A program made the position numbers and the translations under genes. From NCBI RefSeq assembly GCF_016859285.1, contig NC_053416.1:14552001-14616000 (forward strand): a DNA stretch of 64,000 nt, written 5' to 3'. Source of the stretch: Xiphias gladius. Its lineage: Eukaryota; Chordata; Actinopteri; Istiophoriformes; Xiphiidae. This document shows positions 23,792 to 34,633 of the stretch, piece after piece (position 1 is the stretch's first letter; each line of letters begins with the position of its first letter). The notes below the pieces were generated by a model. It had not been told where the DNA came from and ran no database searches. It saw nothing but the letters and a program-made list of their open reading frames with translations.

Positions 23792-26700
23792 CTACTTCTT
23801 CCTGTTGTGTTGCCTCCGCGCCTGCAGCCTCTGGCGTGCTCCCGATGGCTTTGATCCGGCTCCGATAGAGAAGGAAGGAGTCGCTGGAGACCCTGATTTA
23901 AAAAAAAAAAAAAAAACACGGGGCATGTTAGGACATGTCATTTCTAAGCAGCAACATTAACATTTCTTTGTAGTCTCTCTACTTCTGACATTTTCACATA
24001 AATGTTTTTAGCTGACTACTTTAACTAGAGCTGCACCCGGATTTTCTAAGGGATTTTCCTCTTTTTATTTAGTTAAATTTTGGATTTTTTTGGACTCCAA
24101 AATAGTCATAATTGATTTCTATTCGTACAGGCCATGTGGTCATAAATTTTGGGATGCACGAGTCTTTGCAGATTGTCTCTACCGCATGGCTCCTGAAACC
24201 ACAGTGGTGATCATACTGGATGACAAAACAGTAAGTGATACCAGTCTTGTCTATTTTGGTAGCGGTTTAGCCAACGCTTCTAGCGTTCAGTAACACCAGA
24301 CTATCAGAGTTCGCAAAAACAGGGGTTAAATAACAGGGTGAGCACCTCACTACTCTGCTCTGCTCTCCTTTCTACAGATCACTCTTCTCCCCATTTTGAC
24401 TGCAGTGAAAGGTAATTTGAAGATAAGGCTAAGACTTTGTAGACTGTCAGGCTTTCATGTTTTGACTAAATATTGAGGGCTCTGCGAGAGGTCCATGCTG
24501 CTGACCGCTGCAAACCTGTGACAGTGTCATTCCCTAACACTAAGCTGTGTCTTGCATTACACGCAGATGTGGTCTTGCTGGTAGCTAGATAGAAAGCTTT
24601 GTTTTTAAAAAGTTTTTCTTGTTCAGCTCTCAGTACTTCAGTAGTTCTGTGGTTTGGAGTTCAGTTGCACTCCTACGTCCTATTTGGCATCATTGTCATA
24701 TTAATGTTTACAGCTGTACTGGAGCTGTGTTAAGTTACTGTTGATGCAAACAGTCCAGGTGCTGCAGCTTCACATTTCCAGCAGCGAAACCAGTGGGAAG
24801 TTTTGAATGTAAAGACGTTATAGGAAATGTAATGTGTTTGTTAGCAGAACTTTGTTAGTGGTGCTCTTCTTCAATAAAAAGTGGTCCACATAATAAGATA
24901 TTGATACATTCTGAGCCATACGGTCAATGGATCAGTTTTTAATATTGCAGGAAGAAATAGCACTTGTTAAGAGCCTGCAGCTCTTAATCTAACTGCTACT
25001 AATACTCATCAACATCTTTAATCTTGCTTTGCGGTACTGAGGAAAAACACTCGCAAAACGGATTGAACAGTTGTGGTTGCTAAGGGCTCAGCTGGGCACA
25101 AGTATCGCCACCCCGATCAAGAAACAGCATTAAAGGCCTACCAAAAGGAACAGTATTGAACCCTTGGACTGGAGTTCCAGGACTTCCAAAGGGAACTGGA
25201 GCTGCAGCAGCACTCTGGCCGAAGGATGGGGTAGACGTCCCTGTGGCGAAAGCAGCATATAACTTAGTTAAACCAAACAAACAACAAGGGCTAGACCACT
25301 GAATTATACTGGGACAGAAACAAATGTAGACCAGTTCTTGAAGCACCATCAAAATATCTGTCTAATCAAGAGGATGTTTATGAAAAGAAAAAAAAAAAAA
25401 TCTCACTGTAGAACCCCTCTGTACCTGGATTTAAAATATAAAAAAGCAAAACATAAGCTGTTATTTTTTCCTTACCAAAAGCTGGTTTGTCAGTAGCAGT
25501 AGCCCCAAAGTTGAAGCTTCCCATATGCGGTGCAGGATTATTGGAGACTGGTGTTCCAAACTGGGGGCATGACATACCAGCACCAAAGTTAAATCCTCCA
25601 GGTGTTGGCTGAGCAGGGCCGGAGGGAGCCGGCTGAGGAGCACCACTACCAAATGTGAAAGTAGCTGAGGAGGAGCTCTGAGTCTGGGTTGCTGCACCGA
25701 AGCTCGGTGCAGCTGAGGGTGCAGCTGGGGGAGCGGTGGAGCCACCAAAAGCAAAACCAGTGGAACTGGCTCCAAATGCTGGTTTAGCTGGGGTCCCAAA
25801 TGTGGTTGCTGTGGTAGCAGTAGCTGCCCCAAAAGTGAAAGGAGCCGGGGCGGGGTTAGAAGCAGGTGTGGATGATGCTGCACTACTTCCAAAGGTGAAC
25901 GGTTTTGGCGGTGCTGCTGAGGAGCCAAAGGTTGATTGCAATGCTGGTGCTTCAAATGATGACTTTCCAAAGGTGAAAGAGGACTGGGTGGTGGAGGCAG
26001 CAGTGGTGGAGGCAGTGTTGGCCATGGCAAAACCTCCAAATGAAGCAGTGGTTGCATTCTGGCTGGGTGCTGGCTGGCCAAAGGCGAATACCTTCTGGTT
26101 GGCAGCTTGAGGGTCCGGCTGTGTGACACCAAATTTAAAGGTGCCATTGCTGGAGGTTGTGCTAGCAGTAGCTGGGGCAGCTACAGCTGCAGTAGTGGTG
26201 GTAACAGTTCCAAACTTAAATGTGCTCCCTGTAATAGGGGCCTGTGCTGTGGCTGAGCTGGTACTTGTTGTGGATGGTGTGGACAAGTTTCCAAAAAGGG
26301 ATTTCACAACTGGCTGGGCTACAGGCTGTGTGGTGTTGATGGAGCCAGTTAAGGCTGTTCCGGTGGGGGTGTTGGTCATGCCAGGAAAAACAGATGAAGC
26401 AGCTGTGGTGCTGCTCGCTGATCCACCAAATATTGAGGATGTAGTACTTGAAGAAACTGTAGAGGCTGGGTTGTTAGTTGTGAGGGATGGAGGCTGTCCA
26501 AAGCCAACACCTGTAGGAGCACCGCCAAAGATGGGCTTGAAATTTTGGACAGGAGGTTTGCTCTCTGGAGCAGATGTAGCTGAGGAGGTGGTGGTGGTGA
26601 CAGCAAAGATGGGCTTGAACCCTGAAGCCAGCAGAGGGTTTGTGTTACTGAGTGACTCGGAGCTGCTGGGTGGGGCAGTAGTAGCAGTGACTGGGTTTGA

Positions 26701-29700
26701 GGCTGTAGAAGCAGAGGGGGTGCTGATCTGGCTGGCCGGTCCAAACAGGCCTGCTACTGCCACAGGTGGGGTGCTGCTGGAAGCCTTGAAGACCTGACCC
26801 AGGACCTGAGTAAAGGCAGATGGCTGCTCCACAACAGCAGTTGAGGACTGAGACTGGGAGGCAGGGGGGAGCTGTGGGACATCCACTGCAGTCACTGCCT
26901 TTAGGTTAAAGCCACTGTGTTGCACTGGCGTGGTTGATGCAGACACTGCAGATACAACAACAACAATTATGGAGGGAAAAAACATATGGGAATAATCCAT
27001 ACAAAGCATGAGATATGAGATGCTCTGGATATAAGATAATTAAAAAGTAAACCCTAACTTGAAAATAATAAAAAAAAGAAAAAAGAATAAAAGGACAAAT
27101 GAAAATAACCTTATTATTCTTCTCTTTTATGATTTTTATTAAATCAAAAACTAGGAGAATATCAGATCATGAGAGATGCTTCGTACAAAAACTTATGTGA
27201 GATTTTATTTTTTAAAATACAATTTACAGGCTGTACATTTTGTAGTATTACCACTTTTTTTAAATAAATTATTCACTTCAAGAGAGGACGCAGTTCACTG
27301 TTAGCTGCAGTTAACATTCTCGTAGTTTCAAAAATTAATATCAGTGGATTGTGAAAAAGGCTTAATCATCTTAGTCATTATTCTGAAGTACTGCAAAATA
27401 TAAGCCTACTGCTTATTTGATCTCATACTTATATTCGCGACATCTGTTACAGCACATTTTCTGTATATGAATGCTAGATAAAGAAAAAAACAAACAAAAA
27501 CAAACAAGGTCACATCTAATACAAGACAACTTTGTAAAGGTTGTTAACCTTGCAAAGATGACTTCAGAACTTCCCTTGGAAACACCTTCAGTTCAATCAC
27601 TGTACCTGTGGTTGTGCTGGCAGCGGATGTGGAGCTAGCAGGAGTGCTGGTCTTCATCTTCAGAGCCTTTAGCAGTGGGTTGGAGGCTGCAGGTGCCGTG
27701 CTGACACTGCTGCCTGGGATGGGATCCAGGTTGATGACTGGAATGGCAGAGCTGGAGGCTGTAGGCAGAGGAGCTGCCAGAAGGCTGCTCAGGGTGGTGG
27801 TGGTGGTAGAGCTGATAGAGGAGGCAGGCTGGGTGGAAGTGGTGGCTGGGGGAGAGATAGACTTCTCTGGCTCTGGAGCTAAACAAGCACAAATTAACAG
27901 GAGGGTAAGAGGTCAGGCTGGGGAATTATCCAGTCAACAGCCATGCAAGACTGGTCAGGCCTAATAGTTGCAGGGAGCGTTGGCAGGATAGTATTTCAAG
28001 GTTCAGTTAACAATGAATGGCACCCCTGTCACTACTCCAGCATTTGAGTCTGTATGTGTTAATGGAGGGTAACGGTGCAGCATGAACCAAAAAAATGCAG
28101 AAGTTAAACAAAAAACAAAAAACAAAAAAAAGCTAAATGTTTTATTCCTGTGGCTGCTTCTACTCACCAGGCGTCTCCAAGACTTTCTGGATCTTGCTGA
28201 TGGCAGCCTTTTTCTCTTCATCTAGGTCTTTCACAGTGATGGCGTAGCCAAGCTCTGGAGGCGGGGGCTGCCAATCAACGAGCACAGAGAGTGAAACAGA
28301 GATATTTAGGTCACTCTAACACATGACTATATAAACAAGGGTTTCTGGGAACGTGCTGCTTAGAATGTAGGACTCCTTACCAGAGAAATGTGATCGTCCC
28401 GGTGGCTGGACACCAGCTGGATCTTCCTTTTTCTCTTTCCACCACTACCAGTAGAGTCTGCTGAAGTAGTGACGGGAACCTTGGGAACTGGAGTCACTTT
28501 GGCTGCAACATCATCACCAAAAAAAAAAAAAAAAACGATAAATCTAAATCCTTCAACCTCAATTTTAATCCAACTAAATAACAACTTGTGGTGTCTTTAT
28601 CTCTGCGATGACTTCTATACACAACTTACATATAACGGGTGCCTTGTCAGAGGCTGTCTGGTCTGATCTCACCGAGGATGCTGAGCTGGGAGACTGCCCG
28701 TCGTCCTCTCTGGTGATGAAATCGCAAGTTAAAAAATGTAATATTAAATTAAATGAGGACAACTGGACTCAGCAGGAAATCAGCAGAAACGTACCTGGGT
28801 CTTTTGGAGGCTCCCTCTGGAGTCTGAGAGCGAGACGATCCAGGGCTAGACAGAGGGGAGCTGGGTGCTGATGGTTTCTTCCACTGTGAAGGCAACCATT
28901 GACATAAAGCTCAACAACTCGACTCTCTCTCTGCAGGGCCATGTGCACTGTAATGCAGCAGGTAAGTGTTACCTGGCTGAGGCCTAGTGAAGAGCTGTAG
29001 GAGCTTTGGATAGGGTTTCTCCTGGTGCCTGGGGTTCCTCTAGGGGCATGGACCCCACTGCTAGAGCTGATGGATGAGGTGCGAGATCTCTTCATGATGG
29101 AGTCCTCTGCCAGTGACGTCATCCCTCTTTTTAGGCTTCCTGGCCTGGAGGAAGGAAGGGAAAGCATTTCTACCTACATTTAGGGAGCCACGCTATACTT
29201 CATATAGTGCTATGGGCTATTCAGTAGCAGTCAGTTAAACTGAAAGACAAGACCTGAACATAGAACTCACTTAGGGACCAACTGTGACAGTGTCCCATTG
29301 GGCAAAAGAGGCTCAAAAGCAGAGTGTGCACTTCCACCGCTGTCGTTACGCCTTGGGAAATAACATGAAATTAAAAAAAACAAAATAACAAATCTTTCAA
29401 CATCCAAGCATTTTTATATGAATCAATATACATATTTATAAACCCCACTGTAAATGTATAAACCCCAGTCTATTTTTGATGTTTGCTGTGTATGGTCTTT
29501 CAGTACTATTTGTTATGTTCTCCCTAACTTTCAGTATTGATGTTAGCTGAAAACTACATTCGAGCTTCACTACTGTGTTCATGCTTCACATTAAGACCTC
29601 AGTTCCACCTTGTATTAACAGACAATCCGCATCTGGTTATGCTATCCCAGGTCGAGGGAAGCCATGAGTGATAATCCCGAGGGAGACAAGGACACAATGT

Positions 29701-32700
29701 TCAAGGCAAGCATCATTAGACAGACAGAGACAACTGAAGACATCCATAGGCTACTTTTTGGTGGACCACCTCTAGATGTGGTCTGGCTGAGCCTACATTG
29801 CTATGTGCGCATTTAATTCTGCATTAATGTGTCCTCATCTAAAAACAGGTTGCATGCCAACAACAGGTGGAAATAGGGATGAAGAGAGGCCATCTAAATC
29901 CTGTCCAAACCTTCTTGCCACAACACGTCCAAGGTGACATTATGTCTTTTGAATAAGAATAAATGGAGCAATCAGACCTGTATGACCTCTACAAGTGAAC
30001 AGCGAAGGCAAATGTAAAGTGTTTTTGTGTTGCCTTTCAGACACCGTTTCAGCCTGGTACCTTCTTTTGCTCTTCTGCTCAGTTGTGAAGCTCCTGTCCT
30101 CATCCTCCACTTCTCTCTTGCGGCTTTCCTTCAACACCCTGAGGACACTGTCTCTGGAGCAGGGATCTGCAGGGGCCCTAGGGAGCCCTGCACAGGTCAG
30201 ATGGTCCAAACTAAAAATAAAACAGGAGACATTGTAGCTCTGGTCAGTGTTAACATTCAAACAGCAAAGCAGCAAATCAGGGTTTTACTAACAACTGGAC
30301 TTATGATAAAATATTTGAAACGCAGAACTATAATGCAGTCCAATAAGACACAGCCACTATCCAAGGCATCAACAATCACAGGGTTGTATCAAAATTTGGA
30401 TGACACCATCAATACTCAACATAAACAGCTTAAAGACAGGATATTATGGGTGACTACAGTGTGGACAAGGATACACTTCTGTGGGAAATGTAGATGACAA
30501 ATATTTCTCCTTTTTATGTCTAGGACATGTTATACTCTCTGTAAGTTATCTGTAAACTTTTTTTTAAACTCACATCACAATTTACAAGGTAAACTCTGCA
30601 TTTGTCAAGGTAAACTCTGCATTTGGGTAGTGTTAAATTGATAAGGAATGGTCGTTTTGGAGGTAATCCATTTCGGTGACCATCATGACTCCCTTTAATG
30701 TTGTTAAACTTATTTTACTGTTGCAAATAGGCCAGCAAATAATCCGTTTTTTCATTATGGACTAATTTATTAATTGTTTTATTGATGAATCAATGAATCT
30801 TTTAGTCAATAAAGTGTCAGAAAATTGTGAAAATGCCCGTCACAATTTCCCAGACACCAAATTGCTCTCTCTGTGCCACCAACAGTCAGAAACCCAAAGG
30901 TATTGAAGCAAATCCTCACATTTGAGAACCTGGAACAAGAAATATTTGGTATTTTTGCTTAATACATGACTCCAAAGATTCTGTTTCAGCTCCAGTTGCA
31001 AACCTGAAACAGTTACATGTGCAGGTCGATTTCGGAAAGTCTCCACTGCCTTACCTCACAACAATAATACAACTCTGACAATAATTCAGTGATGGATGAT
31101 GACTCCCACGATGGATTATCTGACTCAAACTGATTACCTAACTTTGAGAATGGTACACAATAACGTAATGTACATGGTATGTGGTTTATTCCTAGATAAT
31201 TGACGAAATTATAAAAACACTGCTTTGATTGCAGACTATGAGTTTGCATGAATGTAGAGACCTGGGGGTGCTGTGGTTGGGCCTGGCGATCTTCACAGTA
31301 ACAGGACTGAGGGCAGCCGGGGAGTTACGGGGGCTGAGGATGTTTTTCTTCCTGAAGCCATCCCACTTGACAGGAGGTAGGACTCCCACTGATGAGACAC
31401 CTGGCTGCTGCAGGGGGTAGTGACGCTGGGGGGTGATGGTGAACCTGCCCACTGTGCCCAGTGGCTCCCTGCAGGGGAAAAAAAAAACAATATGATGCGA
31501 CAGCAGATATGTGTTACCTGTTTTGGGTAACAGAAAATATACATCACTGACTGTAGTTAGTTGTATATATTTGTGATGATGGATTTCTTTTTTTTGGTAG
31601 TCTATGATACTTTATTATAATGTCTGCCTCCTGAAAAAGTTGATCATGTGTTTAATTTTCCTTTTTTTTAGTTCCCAAATTTCCAAAATTTTTTAATATC
31701 AAACACTGAATAACTGCTTCTGTCTTGAAAAACATTTGCACTATGTAAACACCATGGACAACGTGGAAATAAGTCCATGGCTTTATCATTCTATCCCTGT
31801 AAAAGTCTGGTAAGCTGTATTTTATAAATATATTACTTATGTTATACAATGATTGTCCTTTGTGTTGGAAGAGGGGACTCTTCTGACAGAACAGTTTCTC
31901 CTCGTAACAGAACAGACTGCTCACCCTGATTTTTGTATTTAATCTGTTATCTACCAATTTATACTGATCTTTATAAAGGTTTTTGCAGCTCTTACTAACC
32001 ACCTAACTTGCACTAATGTACAGTGTATTATAGAATATAATATTACCACCATTGTACAGTGTAGATTCAGTGCATGTATAGCTATAAATCTATCTTTAGT
32101 CCATGTTTCTTCTATCATTTATTATTTCACTTTTGTTCTTTGTTTAGTCTAATTAGTTATCGTATACAATCAAGCCTTTAATTGCATTGTTTTGGCGATT
32201 TACGCGAAGTGGCTGCTGCAGCACTGCAATTTCCCTTTGGTATTAACAATGTATTCAATCTATCTGTTACAATGTTGCCAGTAAACCAAAGCAAAACATT
32301 ATATATGAGGCATGTTGATGTTTTCCAATTCTTAGGTCTGTCATATAAACTATAAGCCAAGTTATAAAAGTTCACAATTTAACAATAATGTTTTTTTTTT
32401 TAATGTATCTCTACATAAATTACAGTAAAGTTACTGTAAGTGGGTTTTTTTTAAAAAAAACCACAAGTATGATACATCATACTTCTACTACGGTGTATTA
32501 TGAATTACTTTGCAATAATGGTGAATTATTTGAATTTGCAAATACATGCATCAGTATCCAGCTACCAACTATAGTTTTGCTTGTTTGAGCGTACCGATAA
32601 AATACCTCTAAGTTTAACGAGTTAATAATTAAAACCCGCCAAGAAGCTCGACTTTTATCCTCTGGATGCCACCGACTCTGACGTTACCGCCTCCTAACGG

Positions 32701-33289
32701 ACTCTGCCGGCTCACGTTGTTATAGCATGATTTGATTATAAACATACCCAGCAAATGACAGCCTCCTGTTTGGGGTATAGACAGCATGGTTGGGTCTGGA
32801 AAGCTTTTCCCGCAGCTGTTCTCGGGGGTTTCTCCCTGCCCTCGGCCTCCCAGGGTCAGCGACTGGACTTTCGGGTTTCACGATATAACTCCCCATGAGG
32901 AAATCCCGAGGGCTGAAAAGAAACGAGTCACTTGCCAAGACTTCCCTCCGAAAAACCCCAGTTTCGCCGAGCCTTTGTCTGAAGTGTCCCTCTGATTCTC
33001 GCAGCTCGGTTCTGTTGCTGCTATTCTTCGTTCTCCCCCGTGCGGCCACCGACACGCCGGTCACCCCCCAACCGAACAACCAGCGCCTCAGCGCGGTTGG
33101 GACGTTCAGTCCAGCCCGCGGATTCAGGCCTAACCTGGCGGGAAGCGGTTCTCCGCTGTGATAGTAACACACACTACAACAAATTGCAAGAATTAAAGTC
33201 GCGTAAAGAAAAGTAGGAATATAATAAAGAGCAAAACTAACTACGCCTAAAGCAGAGAGAAGCGCTAAATGTTTCTCTCTAGGTGACAT
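23792..33289 (-). CDS. pom121: Nuclear pore membrane protein POM121
   Basis: POM121 is an integral membrane nucleoporin needed for pore assembly at the nuclear envelope. Thirteen coding exons were joined: 33289-32748, 31468-31262, 30210-30061, 29351-29271, 29144-28973, 28883-28795, 28709-28630, 28502-28381, 28267-28168, 27878-27606, 26945-25476, 25240-25142, 23892-23792. They total 3486 nt, 1161 aa plus stop, in phase. A hydrophobic segment at residues 8-43 is the membrane anchor. Family signatures are [51 protein letters not shown], the basic KRKRK and [19 protein letters not shown]. Residues about 606-1095 lie in one FG-repeat exon, and the end is [12 protein letters not shown] followed by the basic tail [15 protein letters not shown]. 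Human POM121 is about 1249 aa. The start at MSPREKH (33289) was preferred over MRVLRRR (33319) because human POM121 also starts MSP. Confidence 0.97.
24090..24293 (+). other. Antisense exon-like open frame inside the last pom121 intron
   Basis: A plus-strand frame runs through 24132-24231 and is bounded by splice-like sites: 'attcgtacag' before it and 'gtaagtga' after it. The peptide between includes [16 protein letters not shown] and VVIILDDKT, which looks less repetitive than random frames nearby. A second possible exon lies at 24379-24410, between 'tttctacag' and 'gtaatttg'. I do not recognise the peptide. It could be a non-coding antisense exon, a decayed repeat or chance. Confidence 0.25.
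25476..26945 (-). other. pom121: FG-repeat exon of pom121
   Basis: This 1470-bp exon encodes Ser/Thr/Ala/Pro-rich sequence with spaced FG units: mainly FxFG-type (FKFG, FTFG, FNFG, FAFG) and SxFG/PxFG-type (SIFG, PIFGG, PAFG). This natively unfolded region binds transport receptors in the pore channel (family knowledge). The low-complexity codon use produces long antisense open frames at 25736-26110 and 26123-26797 on the plus strand; these are shadows. Confidence 0.93.
30731..30990 (-). repeat. MITE-like repeat, ATTAATTGATTAAT-ended family, copy 2
   Basis: This copy lies in the pom121 intron between exons 2 and 3. It shares 'cacatttgagaacctggaac', 'atatttggtatttttgctta' and 'accaacagtcagaaacccaa' with the copy at 11612-11880, allowing for substitutions. 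Confidence 0.6.
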
Positions 33290-34633
33290 GGCGGCAGCGC
33301 GCCGCCGGAGGACTCTCATATCCCATCATGCTGCTCTTCTGACATTACTTCTTCTTCTTCATCTTTGGATCTTAGGGCGTTGCTGCATCAGCGCCCCTTG
33401 CCGGGCTGGAGTTTGTGTAAAAACGAAGAGAAATTCATCAAAACCTCTTCCACTAAATTTTTCATAAACAAAATACAGTAGTAGAGTGTAACCAGTGGTG
33501 GGGAAAGTACTAAGATCATTTGCTTAAGTAAAAGTACCTGTACAGCAATGTAAAACTAGTCTATTACAGGTAAAAGAGCTGCATTCAAAATCCCACCTAA
33601 GGAAAAGAACATAATTCTTCTCAGCAAAATATACTTAAAATATCAAAAGCCCCCTTCAGTGAGATATTGTTTTATATGACATAATGGCTTGTTAATACTG
33701 ATGCGTCAGTTAAGCATGCTGCATTTGTTACTGATGGAGCTGCTCAGTGATGAGCAAATTTGAACTACTTCAGATAGTTCAGTCCGACCTAGAGGTCTGG
33801 CCCATGCAAAGGATCACAAGATAAATCTGAGGGGTTGTGGGATGTACTTTACATAACCACAGTTTTTAAGTATTGGTACTTAACTTGAGATTTTTCATTT
33901 GTTGCTACTTTATACTTCTACTCCACTACATTCATCTGACAGCTGTAGTTAGTTACTTTGCAGATTAAGGTTTTATATACGAAACATATGATCAGGTTGT
34001 TCATCTGATAAAGCGTGATGAGCAAACATTAAACTGTTCAACAGTTCAAAAAGTTATGTCATGATATAACACTGACAGGGACCGTTCTGTTGTATAATGA
34101 CTACTTCAAATGTTGATACTTTAAGTACATTTTGCTAATGGCACTACCGATATGACCACGTTTTATCACAGGACCTTAGTTCCATCCTCTTATTACATGA
34201 GGACAGCTGAGCCAGTCCCACTCGCTGAAAGACGACCATGGACTTGAACCTTCCGGAGTTGAATGGTCCACAAAAAGTTAGCAAGTGGATCTTTGAGTTG
34301 GGATTATTTTGCCACACCGCTTTTTCAACTGCCCAGAGAAGACCACTGACACTTAGGTTTAGCAGGATGTTTACTGTTATTTTTGAAAAATTACTTAAAC
34401 ACAACATAAAACATTTCATAATGTAACATAGATTAAATTTGATATTGTAATAAAAATATAGAACAAACCTTAATACATACACACAAATGAAAAACAGAAA
34501 TTATGGCTACCCTGAGATCATTATCATGTGTGAGTGTTTTACTTTATCAGGGAATATCGCAATCACTTTAAGTCACTCAATACATACAATATTAATGTAC
34601 AGAATGAACAACTGTTTGTTTAACCAACATTTT
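33290..34633. other. Interval between pom121 start and Kir3-like stop
   Basis: This contains the pom121 5' flank (GC-richer up to about 33420), a hAT-like short repeat at 33493-34135, and the Kir3-like gene's 3' flank. No other gene was recognised. Small frames at 34144-34482 and 34238-34426 have no family resemblance. Confidence 0.55.
33493..34135. repeat. hAT-like short DNA element starting CAGTGGTGG
   Basis: It starts CAGTGGTGGGGAAAGTACTA, followed by 'tttgcttaagtaaaagtacc'. The right part carries 'tacttctactccactacatt' and 'ctgacagctgtagttagtta', ending near 'tactttaagtacattttgct'. I know this as an abundant percomorph element with hAT-type CAGTGGTGG ends. No transposase was seen. It sits directly upstream of pom121. 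Confidence 0.65.

Noticed and set aside
25461-26147. 228-residue Leu/Pro/His-rich frame on the minus strand
   Set aside because: This is a shifted frame of the same FG exon. The correct frame gives FG repeats and joins in phase at both ends.
26123-26797. 224-residue open frame on the plus strand, with another of 124 residues at 25736-26110
   Set aside because: Both are antisense to the FG-repeat exon of pom121. Their Val/Ala/Gly-rich content is what the complementary frame of Ser/Thr/Ala/Pro codons yields, and there is no splice or family support.
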